Source: an uncultured Gemmatimonadales bacterium
Lineage (GTDB): Bacteria > Gemmatimonadota > Gemmatimonadetes > Longimicrobiales > Gaopeijiaceae
Assembly: GCA_937983085.1 (NCBI GenBank)
Contig: CALJKZ010000390.1
Coordinates: 1-26,912, forward strand
Direction: 5' to 3'
Length of the DNA: 26,912 nt
A program made the translations under genes and the position numbers. Below are positions 1 through 6,807 of this stretch, piece by piece. How positions within the stretch are numbered: the first letter of the stretch is position 1; each line of letters starts with the position of its first letter. The notes beneath the pieces are model-generated. The model was given only the letters and a program-made list of their open reading frames with translations, did no database searches and was not told where the DNA came from.

Positions 1-2
1 CC

Positions 3-101
3 GGCGCCTGCCCCTGCTGCAAGCGGAGCTTCCAGAACCTCGCCCGGCACATGCAGACGAAGCACCCCGAGTACCCCGGGAGCGAGGGAGGCGACGCATG
101 A
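3..101 (+). CDS. C2H2-type zinc-finger phage protein, C-terminal part (5' end outside window)
   Basis: The reading frame is open from the window edge and ends in TGA at 99-101, overlapping the next ATG. The visible tail reads GACPCCKRSFQNLARHMQTK followed by HPEY. It contains Cys-x-x-Cys, then a hydrophobic/aromatic pair, then His-x(4)-His, which is the ligand layout of a classical C2H2 zinc finger. Small phage proteins ending in such a finger are common in early regions and are presumed nucleic-acid or protein binding. The N-terminus is not in the window, so the full architecture is unknown. Confidence 0.7.
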   Translation, partial: GACPCCKRSFQNLARHMQTKHPEYPGSEGGDA

Positions 102-331
102 CGCCCGAAGTCGAGAAGGAAGAGCTCTCCATCCTCACCATGGACGAGCTGCTCAAGCGCCTCGATGAAGCCCGTGACCTGGTGGTGTCTCGGAAGAACG
201 CACGGGACCATGCCGAACAAGTGCTCCAGAACGCGATCCGGAAGTTCAACGACCTTGCCGCGGCCGTGGACGTCCGTCACTACCACCTCCGGTCGAATGC
301 GCCGGCGGGCACTAACTGGGGGACGAAGTGA
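98..331 (+). CDS. small helical phage protein, unknown function
   Basis: 77 residues, ATG start inside an ATGA overlap with the preceding zinc-finger gene; its stop overlaps the next GTG. The protein is rich in Glu, Lys, Arg and Leu through about residue 55 (ELLKRLDEARDLVVSRKNAR), so it is probably a helical or coiled-coil protein with a flexible Gly/Asn tail. No family is recognised. The tight overlap on both sides and the absence of lysine-poor shadow-frame composition support it as a real gene of the early operon. Confidence 0.6.
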   Translation: MTPEVEKEELSILTMDELLKRLDEARDLVVSRKNARDHAEQVLQNAIRKFNDLAAAVDVRHYHLRSNAPAGTNWGTK

Positions 332-513
332 CCCGCGCCCCCTGCGCCTGCGCCAAGCCGCGCCCCATGCGCACCCCCGCCGGCGGGTGGGCCTGCATCC
401 GCTGTGACGGCGCCATCCACCCGGGCGAGGCCGCCGCCGCGATCACGCCGCCGCTCGACACGCCCTCGCCCGTCCGGCTCCCGGGTGACCAGCACGGAGG
501 GGCCGCTCGATGA
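328..513 (+). CDS. small Cys-rich (zinc-ribbon-like) phage protein
   Basis: 61 residues from a GTG inside a GTGA overlap; the stop overlaps the ATG at 510. The N-terminal half carries CACAKPRP, then WACIRCDG, that is two CxC/CxxC pairs about 15 residues apart, a plausible zinc ribbon. The C-terminal half is Pro/Ala rich and probably disordered. No specific family is recognised. Support comes from the paired cysteines and the translational coupling on both sides. Confidence 0.5.
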   Translation: MTRAPCACAKPRPMRTPAGGWACIRCDGAIHPGEAAAAITPPLDTPSPVRLPGDQHGGAAR

Positions 514-857
514 CCGCCACCGCGCGCTGCACCTGCCTGGAGCCGAACGGCCTGCCCTGCTACGCGAGCGAGCACCTCGGCGCGACAGGGGCAGGCGAAC
601 TACTACCGGGCGCGTCGACTAGTAGCAGGCTGGGAGTTGGCCCGGTCGCGCCCAGGAGATCACGGGCGGAGCAGGACCTGGAGACGCTCCGGAGGATCGC
701 CGCCTACGCGGACCCTCGGAAGCTGAAGCGAGACGCAGAGGCCGAGTACGGCCTGTCCTACGAGGAGGCGCTGGAGATGGCCTACGAGAACGTGCTGGCC
801 GAAGCGCGGCGGGCGGTCCGCGGGCGCCGCCGCCCCACGGGGGTGCCCCGTGGCTGA
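510..857 (+). CDS. hypothetical phage protein with N-terminal Cys cluster and C-terminal helices
   Basis: 115 residues; ATG in an ATGA overlap with the upstream gene. Residues 7-17 contain CTCLEPNGLPC, a possible half zinc site, and residues about 55-105 are charged and helical (EQDLETLRRIAAYADPRKLK, then EALEMAYENVLAEARRAVRG). The 3' end overlaps the next gene by 8 nt. The middle (residues 25-50) is low complexity. No known family is recognised; the role is presumably early or regulatory given its position before the replication genes. Confidence 0.5.
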   Translation: MTATARCTCLEPNGLPCYASEHLGATGAGELLPGASTSSRLGVGPVAPRRSRAEQDLETLRRIAAYADPRKLKRDAEAEYGLSYEEALEMAYENVLAEARRAVRGRRRPTGVPRG

Positions 858-1077
858 GGTCGACACCTTCGCCGAGGCCGTCGCCACCCTCAAGGACGGC
901 GACGACGTCCAGTACCGCGCCCCCAAGGGGGGCGCCATCGACTCCGTCCGGGTCACCCGAATTGGCGGCCAGCGCCCCGATGAGACCCCCCTCGGGGACT
1001 GGCACCTCGCGATCTTCGTCGCGGTCGGCCTCCTCGTCTGGCTCCTCGTCCAGTACCGCCGATGGGACCGCCGGTGA
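850..1077 (+). CDS. small single-pass membrane protein, unknown function
   Basis: 75 residues from a GTG. The N-terminal 50 residues are soluble and mixed alpha/beta in character. Residues about 52-69 (LAIFVAVGLLVWLLVQYRRW) form a strong transmembrane segment followed by a basic tail, predicting one membrane pass with the basic C-terminus probably cytoplasmic. It overlaps the previous gene by 8 nt and the next by a GTGA. It is followed by a second hydrophobic mini-protein, so the pair may act together at the membrane. No family is recognised. Confidence 0.55.
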   Translation: MAEVDTFAEAVATLKDGDDVQYRAPKGGAIDSVRVTRIGGQRPDETPLGDWHLAIFVAVGLLVWLLVQYRRWDRR

Positions 1078-1229
1078 GCCCCCGCACCCTGCGCCTCTTG
1101 CGGCGGGCCACTGCGATCGCCATCGCCGTGGGGCTCGCCCTCCTGCTCGTGGACCGCGCCCTCGGCGCCACCCTGGCCGGGGCGGGCCTCCTCCTGTCCG
1201 TCCTGCTCCCACCCCACCGGGGAGACTGA
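1074..1229 (+). CDS. 51-residue hydrophobic mini-protein with two predicted membrane segments
   Basis: This short frame starts at GTG 1074 (GTGA overlap) and ends TGA 1227-1229, overlapping the ATG of the replication gene (ATGCCC at 1229). The translation has a basic N-terminus (SPRTLRLLRRATA), a hydrophobic run AIAIAVGLALLLV, a short DRA turn and a second run ATLAGAGLLLSVLLP. That resembles a small membrane hairpin. The exact tiling between two overlapped genes is the main evidence that it is translated. A holin-like role is conceivable from topology alone but nothing else supports it. Confidence 0.45.
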   Translation: MSPRTLRLLRRATAIAIAVGLALLLVDRALGATLAGAGLLLSVLLPPHRGD

Positions 1230-2008
1230 TGCCCGTGAAGAAGAAGCACGCCTCGACCAAGGATCCGTACTACCCATGGCACCCGCGGGACGCCCTGGCC
1301 GACTGGGAATTGCTCAGTGCGGATGCAGAACTCGCAGCCAGACGCCTCCTAGATTTTCAGTGGTTGTCGATCGCGCTTCCTGCGAGTCCGACGATGCTTT
1401 CCCGACTCGTCCGGAAGCTCACCCCGGCCCGCTGGCGGAAGGCGTGGAAGGAGATCGAGGGCCTGTTCCCGGTCATGGAGGGCGACCCCAACAGCCGACA
1501 GAACAAGCGGTTGCAGCGCGAGCGCGAGCGAATGCTGGACATTCGGGAGAAGCGACAGAGGGCCCGGAGGGGTGGCGAGAACGACGCGGAGTTTGATCGT
1601 GGTGTGTCACCACAAACAGACGACAAACCGCCAACAAAACGGGATCAAAAACCCCGAATACCATATCCAGAACCAGAACCAGAAGTAACTACTGGTTCTC
1701 GCGCACGCCGGAAGCGCCCTGCGTCGGCTGGCGCCGACGCCCCCCCGAACTGGGTAGCTCGGTGCGTGGACCGCTGGCGCCTGAGCGCGGGGGAGCCGAA
1801 TCCCGGCCGGCTCGGGAAGGCGCTCAAGCCGGTTGTGGAGGCCGTGGGGGTCGACGCCACACTCGCCGCGTTGGGCTCCTGGCTCGATGGGGGGAACGCC
1901 AAGTTCGGCCCCGAGAACTTCGCGAGCTCCTACCGGGACCACCTGCCGGTTCGGCCGTACCTGGACGACGGTTCGCCCAACCCCGCGTTCTTCCGGGCGG
2001 CCTCGTGA
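1229..2008 (+). CDS. DUF1376 (YdaU-like) phage replication protein, putative initiator / helicase loader
   Basis: 259 residues from the ATG at 1229, which overlaps the upstream stop; longer upstream in-frame starts would overrun two coupled genes. Residues about 12-105 (PYYPWHPRDALADWELLSAD, then LLDFQWLSIALPASP, the FP strand, and a basic RLQRERERM...REKRQ helix) match the DUF1376 pattern found in phage and prophage replication proteins next to helicases. Residues about 120-165 are a polar, Pro/Glu-rich linker encoded by unusually AT-rich DNA. The C-terminal about 90 residues (NWVARCVDRWRLSAGEPNPG, then FASSYRDHLP) form a second small domain, probably partner binding. Family assignment is from motif resemblance; initiator or loader function is inferred from the adjacent DnaB-like helicase. 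Confidence 0.75.
   Translation: MPVKKKHASTKDPYYPWHPRDALADWELLSADAELAARRLLDFQWLSIALPASPTMLSRLVRKLTPARWRKAWKEIEGLFPVMEGDPNSRQNKRLQRERERMLDIREKRQRARRGGENDAEFDRGVSPQTDDKPPTKRDQKPRIPYPEPEPEVTTGSRARRKRPASAGADAPPNWVARCVDRWRLSAGEPNPGRLGKALKPVVEAVGVDATLAALGSWLDGGNAKFGPENFASSYRDHLPVRPYLDDGSPNPAFFRAAS
1599..1699 (+). other. candidate phage replication origin (AT-rich, 11-bp phased A-tracts) inside the replication gene
   Basis: Visible elements in order: a perfect 6-bp inverted repeat GTGGTG-TGT-CACCAC (1599-1613); four A-tracts CAAAC, CAAAC, CAAAAC, CAAAAAC beginning at 1613, 1624, 1635 and 1646, so exactly 11 bp apart; three tandem CCAGAA hexamers (1667-1684); and an 8-bp inverted repeat AGAACCAG / CTGGTTCT (1675-1682 and 1692-1699). 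The stretch is conspicuously AT-rich against its surroundings and encodes a disordered linker. Lambdoid phages place their origin in the linker region of the initiator gene, so the arrangement suggests an origin. This is inference. Confidence 0.45.
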
Positions 2009-2304
2009 GCCGGGTGGTGATGCCGGTTTCGCCCGAGCTCGCCGAGGGCTACCCGGCCAACGTCGCGTGGTTCGAGGAATGTGCCCGCGGGGAGCGCGAC
2101 CCGAACGTCTGGGACGCCCTCACGTGGGCCGCCTACCACGAGGGCGCTGCGGTGCGGTGGCTCTGGGCCGCCTACTTCGACGGGGTGGATCTGACGGCCC
2201 CCGAAGGGGACCCCTACTGGGCCAAGCACGATGAGCGATGCCAACGCGCCCGCGAGGTCATGCGCCGCGCCGCCGCTCGCCTGACCGACCGGAGGAGTGC
2301 GTGA
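2005..2304 (+). CDS. hypothetical protein between replication protein and helicase
   Basis: 99 residues from GTG 2005 in a GTGA overlap; the stop overlaps the helicase GTG at 2301. It is acidic and aromatic (YPANVAWFEECARGERDPNV, then ALTWAAYHEGAAVRWLWAAY) with a basic helical tail (RAREVMRRAAARLTDRR). It looks like a small all-alpha globular protein. No family is recognised. Its position between initiator-like protein and helicase makes a replication accessory role plausible, but the sequence itself does not show one. Confidence 0.65.
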   Translation: MSRVVMPVSPELAEGYPANVAWFEECARGERDPNVWDALTWAAYHEGAAVRWLWAAYFDGVDLTAPEGDPYWAKHDERCQRAREVMRRAAARLTDRRSA

Positions 2305-3362
2305 ACACGGACCCGGACTACCTCGCGCACCTCGCGGCCTACCGGAAGGCCGGGCAGGAGGCGAAGCCCCTGCTCCGCATCGTCCGGGATGGCGAGACGG
2401 TCCGTCGGCCCTCGCCCGCCGCAATGGCCGCGGCGCAAGTCGAGGAGGCGATCCAGCGGGGCAAGCTCGATTTCAGCGTGTTCCCCCGCTTCGCTTGGCC
2501 TTCGCTGGCGGAGCTCCTCGGCCCGCTCATGCCGGGTTCCGTGGTGGTGCTTGGCGCGGGGACGGCGCAGGGTAAGACCAGTTTCCTGCTGACCGAGATG
2601 GACGACCTCCAGCGGCAAGGCCGCGGGACGCTCTACGTGCCACTCGAGACCGAGCCGCTCGACTGCCGGCGGCGCTGGGCCGCGTGGTCGCTCGGGTACG
2701 ACTGGGAGGCCGTCAACGAGAACCGCTGGTCTGATCTGCCGCCGGGTGCGGAGGACCGCATCGGCGAGACGATGATCGAGCAGGCGCGGGATGCCCGCGT
2801 GCAGTTTGTGCCGGAGCGCACGCTCAACATCGGCGACCTGACGGACTGGGTGCGCTGGGGCATCGAGGAGGCGGGGACGCAGTGCGTGGTGATCGACCAC
2901 CTCCACCAGCTCGACGTGGCCGGGTTCCGCACCTATCGGGAAGCGGTGATTGCCTTCATGCGGCAACTCAAGGCGCTGGCGCAGGAGTACGAGGTGCCCA
3001 TCCTGATCGCCTCGCAGATCACGCAATCGCTGGACCCGTTCGACCGCTACCTCCCGCCGTCGCTCGACCGGCTCCGGGAGTCGGCGGCGATCAAGGAAAA
3101 CGCGGACATCGTGCTCATGCTCTCGCGGCGGATGCGGCACGACGTGGAGATGGCCCCCGCGACCCTCAAGGCGCTCTACCAAGCCGGGAAGTGCGAGCGC
3201 GACCTGGCGGACCCCGACACGATGGTGGTGACATGCCGAAAGCATCGCGTGCGCGACAGCAAGGCGGCCGACCGGAGCGTCCTCCTCCGGGTGACGCCCT
3301 CCGGCCGAGTCGAGGAGCGGTACGGCCCAGTCTCCCCTGCCTACCGCTGGGGGGCCGAGTGA
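2301..3362 (+). CDS. DnaB-like replicative DNA helicase, RecA-fold domain
   Basis: 353 residues from GTG 2301, with GGAGGA about 10 nt upstream. Walker A is AGTAQGKT (residues 86-93), Walker B is CVVIDHLHQLD (D199), and EVPILIASQITQS plus KENADIVLMLSR match DnaB motifs H3/H4. The family unwinds DNA 5'->3' at the fork as a hexamer. The protein has about 75 residues before the ATPase core, so it lacks a full DnaB N-terminal domain, which points to a phage RepA/DnaB-C type. Its neighbours, a DUF1376 protein and a RuvC-like nuclease, fit a replication/recombination cassette. An arginine finger could not be assigned with certainty. Confidence 0.88.
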   Translation: MNTDPDYLAHLAAYRKAGQEAKPLLRIVRDGETVRRPSPAAMAAAQVEEAIQRGKLDFSVFPRFAWPSLAELLGPLMPGSVVVLGAGTAQGKTSFLLTEMDDLQRQGRGTLYVPLETEPLDCRRRWAAWSLGYDWEAVNENRWSDLPPGAEDRIGETMIEQARDARVQFVPERTLNIGDLTDWVRWGIEEAGTQCVVIDHLHQLDVAGFRTYREAVIAFMRQLKALAQEYEVPILIASQITQSLDPFDRYLPPSLDRLRESAAIKENADIVLMLSRRMRHDVEMAPATLKALYQAGKCERDLADPDTMVVTCRKHRVRDSKAADRSVLLRVTPSGRVEERYGPVSPAYRWGAE

Positions 3363-3442
3363 CATGGGCCGCGACGGTGTGGCGGCTCCCGATGCCGGAG
3401 GACCCGTGGGACCACGACGCGTGGCGGAGGTACGCGGCATGA
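3359..3442 (+). CDS. 27-residue mini-protein bridging helicase and resolvase genes
   Basis: The short frame starts with GTG in a GTGA overlap with the helicase stop and ends in the ATGA that starts the RuvC-like gene. The product, MTWAATVWRLPMPEDPWDHD followed by AWRRYAA, contains four Trp, unusual for a spurious frame. Exact tiling with both neighbours suggests real translation, at least as a coupling device carrying ribosomes from the helicase gene to the resolvase gene. No function is known. Confidence 0.45.
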   Translation: MTWAATVWRLPMPEDPWDHDAWRRYAA

Positions 3443-3891
3443 CGCGCCCGGTGCTGGCGATCGACCCCGGACCCGAGGAGAGCGGCTGGTGCCTCCTCGG
3501 CGCGGACGGCGTGCCCACGCACGCGGGCAACGACCCGAACGACGCCCTCCTCGGGCGTCTGCACACGCACGCCGCGGACCTCGTGATCGAGATGGTCGCC
3601 TCCTACGGCATGCCGGTGGGGCGGGACATCTTCGCGACCTGCGTGTGGATCGGCCGCTTCCAGCAGGCGACGCCGGAGCCGGAGCGGGTGACGCTCACCC
3701 CGCGGCTGGACGTGAAGCTCCACCTGTGCCACTCCCCGCGGGCGAAGGACGCGAACGTGTGGCAAGCCCTGGTGGATCGGTTCGGGGCGCCGGGGACGAA
3801 GAAGGCGCCGGGGGTGCTGTACGGGATCACGAAGCACGCCCGCGCCGCGTTGGCGCTGGCGGTGACGCACTACGACCGGAGGGGAGCATGA
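3439..3891 (+). CDS. RuvC-like Holliday-junction resolvase / RNase H-fold nuclease
   Basis: 150 residues from ATG 3439. The frame is open further upstream, but that start would skip the tiled mini-ORF. Strand-1 motif VLAIDPGPEESGW gives catalytic D9; DLVIEMVASYGMPVG gives E51; SPRAKDANVWQALVDRFG gives D104; a final helix GITKHARAALALAVTHYD closes the fold. These match phage RuvC-like nucleases that cleave branched DNA, useful for resolving recombination/replication intermediates before packaging. The last acidic residue expected of bacterial RuvC is not obvious in the KHARAALALAV helix, as seen in related phage proteins. Cellular RuvC identity is not claimed. Confidence 0.85.
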   Translation: MTRPVLAIDPGPEESGWCLLGADGVPTHAGNDPNDALLGRLHTHAADLVIEMVASYGMPVGRDIFATCVWIGRFQQATPEPERVTLTPRLDVKLHLCHSPRAKDANVWQALVDRFGAPGTKKAPGVLYGITKHARAALALAVTHYDRRGA

Positions 3892-4106
3892 GCGACACGC
3901 GGTTCCGCGTCTGCGCGCAGTGTGAGATCCGGCACTACGAGAACTGCCCGGAGTGCTGGGGGTTCGGGATGGTGCGGAGCGCGGCCAATGGGAGGCTGTA
4001 CCCGGCGTCCGCCGAGGAGGCCATGGTCGGGGCGCCTCGCGACAGCAGCGACGAATCCACGCCGTGCCCGACCTGCCGCAGCACCGTCAAGGGGGTGCCC
4101 GCATGA
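3888..4106 (+). CDS. small zinc-binding protein with two to three CxxC knuckles
   Basis: 72 residues, ATG in an ATGA overlap with the resolvase. It carries CAQCEIRHYENCPECWGFG near the N-terminus and CPTCRS near the C-terminus, a treble-clef/DnaJ-like spacing of Cys pairs that should hold one or two zinc ions. Proteins of this type are frequent beside phage resolvase genes. No enzymatic motif is visible; nucleic-acid or protein binding is inferred from the zinc knuckles only. Confidence 0.65.
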   Translation: MSDTRFRVCAQCEIRHYENCPECWGFGMVRSAANGRLYPASAEEAMVGAPRDSSDESTPCPTCRSTVKGVPA

Positions 4107-4504
4107 TCTCCAAGATCGGCCGCGAGCCCTCCCGCGTCGGACGGCCCCCGCGCGTCTTCACACCCGCCGAACGGGAGTGGATCGCCCGCGTCTGGCCCGA
4201 CCCCCTCTGGACCATCGACCGGATGAGCCGGCGCCTCCACTGTGCCCGGGCGACACTCGACCGCTACGGCCGCTCCGCCGAGCTCGGCCCGAAGACGCGG
4301 CGCATCATGACGCGGGGCGGTATCCGGGTGATCGCCACGACCCCGAAGCCGAAGGCGCCCACCGGCAAGCCGCGCCCGACGATGTGGCGCTGCTGGGAGT
4401 GCCCCGAGGGCACCGTCTGGACCCCGGACCCCGACAAGCCCCGTGAGCGCCCCGTCTGCCGGGTCTGCGGGCTGGACCTCGACCCCTCCCGGATGGCCGC
4501 GTGA
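4103..4504 (+). CDS. helix-turn-helix protein with C-terminal zinc ribbon
   Basis: 133 residues, ATG in an ATGA overlap. Residues about 17-55 (FTPAEREWIARVWPDPLWTI, then DRMSRRLHCARATLDRYGRS) have the pattern of a homeodomain-like/GcrA-type HTH, with the recognition helix around RRLHCARATLDRYGR. The tail has CWEC and CRVCG, about 28 residues apart, forming a probable zinc ribbon. It sits just upstream of the terminase genes, so it may regulate late or packaging genes; that is inference from position. Confidence 0.6.
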   Translation: MISKIGREPSRVGRPPRVFTPAEREWIARVWPDPLWTIDRMSRRLHCARATLDRYGRSAELGPKTRRIMTRGGIRVIATTPKPKAPTGKPRPTMWRCWECPEGTVWTPDPDKPRERPVCRVCGLDLDPSRMAA

Positions 4505-4737
4505 GGCGCCCGGTGGACCGCGGCCCCGACTTCCTAGCCCTCGCTGAACGCGAGCTCTACCCCGGCGTCCCCTACCGCCGCCTGAGCCCCGAACAGCGCG
4601 CCACGGCCGTCGCCCTCGCGGTCCGCCGGGCCGGCATCGCCCTGCACGCCCGGAACCGGAAGGGCGCGACGCCGCGAGGTGATCCGGCGAAACGCGCCGC
4701 CGCGTGCTATCTAGGAAGGCATGACGAAGCCGCGTAA
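4501..4737 (+). CDS. small basic hypothetical protein upstream of terminase
   Basis: 78 residues from GTG 4501 in a GTGA overlap; its end overlaps the terminase small subunit start by 17 nt. It has a soluble N-terminal half (PDFLALAERELYPGVPYRRL), an Ala/Arg helix (ATAVALAVRRAGIALHAR) and a basic tail. No family is recognised. The 3' portion contains the AGGAAGG ribosome-binding site of the terminase gene. Confidence 0.5.
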   Translation: MRRPVDRGPDFLALAERELYPGVPYRRLSPEQRATAVALAVRRAGIALHARNRKGATPRGDPAKRAAACYLGRHDEAA

Positions 4738-5323
4738 ACAGGGTGCCGACCGGGAGTTGCGCGCCAAGAAGCTCACGCCGAAACAGCGGCGCTTCGTGGA
4801 CGAGTACCTGGTGGACCTCAACGCCACGCAGGCGGCGATCCGCGCCGGGTACAGCGAAAAGACCGCGTACTCCACGGGATCGGAGAACCTCAAGAAACCC
4901 GAAATCGCGGCGGCTCTTGCAGTTGCGCAGGACAAGCGCGCCGAGCGGACGCAGGTGACGGCGGACCGGGTGATCGCCGAGCTCGCCAAAATCGGGTTCG
5001 CCAACATGGCGGACTACATGCGCGCCACTCCGGGTGGCGACCCATTCCTCGACTTCGCCTCCCTGACCCGCGAGCAGGCCGCCGCCCTGCAGGAGGTGAC
5101 GGTCGATGACTACGTCGAGGGCCGCGGGGAGGATGCGCGGGACGTCAAGCGGGTGAAGTTCAAGCTTGCGGACAAGCGGGCGGCGCTGGTGGACCTCGGG
5201 AAGCACCTGGGCCTCTTCGTGGATCGCTCGGTCAACCTGAACGCCGACCTCCTGGATTGCACGGACGAGCAACTCGCCCGACTCGCCAACGGGGAGGACC
5301 CGCGGAAGGTGCTCGGCGCGTGA
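4721..5323 (+). CDS. terS: phage terminase small subunit (Terminase_2 type)
   Basis: 200 residues; the ATG is preceded by AGGAAGG. The N-terminal signature KKLTPKQRRFVDEYLVDLNA followed by TQAAIRAGYSEKTA is the characteristic DNA-binding HTH of the family, and ENLKKPEIAAALA completes it (residues about 12-65). The rest is helical oligomerisation and effector region. The family recognises the packaging start site and loads the large subunit. It overlaps the large-subunit gene by a GTGA, so the two are translationally coupled. High-confidence family call. Confidence 0.93.
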   Translation: MTKPRKQGADRELRAKKLTPKQRRFVDEYLVDLNATQAAIRAGYSEKTAYSTGSENLKKPEIAAALAVAQDKRAERTQVTADRVIAELAKIGFANMADYMRATPGGDPFLDFASLTREQAAALQEVTVDDYVEGRGEDARDVKRVKFKLADKRAALVDLGKHLGLFVDRSVNLNADLLDCTDEQLARLANGEDPRKVLGA

Positions 5324-6717
5324 CGGTGCCGTCGCTGCGTATCCGAGCGGCGGCGGCACTGGAACTCCGGCGCCGGGCGCGGGCCAAGGAGACCGCCACG
5401 TTCAACGGCTGGCTCAAGGCCACGACGCCGGAATGGGAATGGGACTGGCCCCACCTGCGGTACAGTCAGGCCCGGTGCGACCAGGTCACGCGGGGCGAAC
5501 TGACGCAGTTGATCGAGCTCATGCCCCCGCGACACGGCAAGACGGAACAGGGGACGATCCGCTACCCCGCGTACCGGCTGGAGATGGACCCCTCCCTGCG
5601 GATCATCGTCGCCGCCTACAACCAGACCATCGCCGAGAAGTTCAGCCGGAAGATTCGGCGCCTCGTCCGGGCGCGCGGGGTGCCGATCTCGAGCGAGCGG
5701 AACACGGCCGCGGATTGGGAGACGGAGGACGGGGGCGGGGTGCGTGCGGTGGGTGTCGGGGCGGGTGTGGCGGGTCAGGGCGCGGATCTCATCATCGTAG
5801 ACGACCCGATCAAGAACCGGCTCGAGGCGGAGTCTCTGACGTACCGGGAGCGCCTCTGGGACTGGTTCACGTCGGACCTCTGGACCCGCCGAGAGCCCGG
5901 TGCGGCGGTTGTGATCCGGGTCACACCCTGGCACCACGACGACCTGGTGGGCCGGATCAAGGGCCACCCGGAGATGGGCGCCGGCTGGACGGTGGTGCGG
6001 TTGCCGGCGGAGGCCGAGGAGAACGACCCGCTGGGGCGTGAGTTCGGCGCGGCACTTTGCCCGGACCGCTACCCCCTCGAAGAGCTCCGGAAGATCGCGG
6101 TCGTGCTCGGCCCCTATGCCTACTCCGGCCTCTATCAGTGCCGACCCACCCCGCGGTCAGGGAACATGTTCCCCCGCGACAAGGTCCCGATCGTGCCGGC
6201 GGTGCCCGTGGGTATCCGGCGTCGGGTCCGCGGGTGGGACAAGGCGGGGACCAAAGACGCCGGGAAGCGGTCCTCGGGGGTCAAGCTTGCCCTCGGCGCG
6301 GACGGGATCACCTACGTGGAGCACGTCGTCCTCGGCCAGTGGGCGGCCGCGGAACGGAACGCCGTGATGGACCAGACGGCGGCAGCCGACGGCCCCGGGT
6401 GCCCCATCGTGGTCGAGCAGGAGCCGGGGTCTGGCGGCAAGGAGTCCGCGCAGATCACCGTGAACCGGCTGCAGGGGTACACTGTGAAGGCGAAGCCGGC
6501 GACAGGCGACAAGGCGACTCGCGCAGACCCGTTCGCCGCGCAGTGGCAGGCCGGGAATGTGCGACTCGTTAAGGGCGAATGGAACCAGCAGTACCTGGAC
6601 GAAATGGAGCTCGCCCCGAGCGGCGCGTTCGTGGACCAAATGGACGCGAGCGCGCTGGCGTACAACGAGTTGGCGCTGCACCAGCCGTGGGGCTCGGTGC
6701 GCGTGCCGGTGGGGTGA
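5320..6717 (+). CDS. terL: phage terminase large subunit (ATPase and nuclease)
   Basis: 465 residues from GTG 5320, which overlaps the small-subunit stop; GTG 5326 is an alternative. The ATPase domain has a Walker-A-like LMPPRHGKTE (about 68-76), Walker B GADLIIVDDP (D161-D162), and TPWHHDDL as the coupling/motif III region. The nuclease domain opens with RVRGWDKAGTKDAG (D307 candidate metal ligand) and continues to an acidic region near the C-terminus. Family proteins cut concatemers and drive DNA into proheads through the portal. Its length is typical, with no frameshift. The next 90 nt carry no convincing gene. Confidence 0.93.
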   Translation: MTVPSLRIRAAAALELRRRARAKETATFNGWLKATTPEWEWDWPHLRYSQARCDQVTRGELTQLIELMPPRHGKTEQGTIRYPAYRLEMDPSLRIIVAAYNQTIAEKFSRKIRRLVRARGVPISSERNTAADWETEDGGGVRAVGVGAGVAGQGADLIIVDDPIKNRLEAESLTYRERLWDWFTSDLWTRREPGAAVVIRVTPWHHDDLVGRIKGHPEMGAGWTVVRLPAEAEENDPLGREFGAALCPDRYPLEELRKIAVVLGPYAYSGLYQCRPTPRSGNMFPRDKVPIVPAVPVGIRRRVRGWDKAGTKDAGKRSSGVKLALGADGITYVEHVVLGQWAAAERNAVMDQTAAADGPGCPIVVEQEPGSGGKESAQITVNRLQGYTVKAKPATGDKATRADPFAAQWQAGNVRLVKGEWNQQYLDEMELAPSGAFVDQMDASALAYNELALHQPWGSVRVPVG

Positions 6718-6807
6718 ACGTGATCCAGCGGGGTGTGTGGCCGGTTCCTATCTTGGTGCGAGTGAAGGTCTCCGCAGGGCTCTGCGTGCTACAGGGGAAC
6801 ACTGTGC

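Noticed and set aside
3935..5359. Long antisense open frame opposite the terminase small subunit region
   Set aside because: The + strand carries a clear terS and coupled small genes; the minus frame has no recognisable motif.
6745..6756. TATCTT in the terL-portal spacer as a -10 box
   Set aside because: No acceptable -35 hexamer at a suitable distance.
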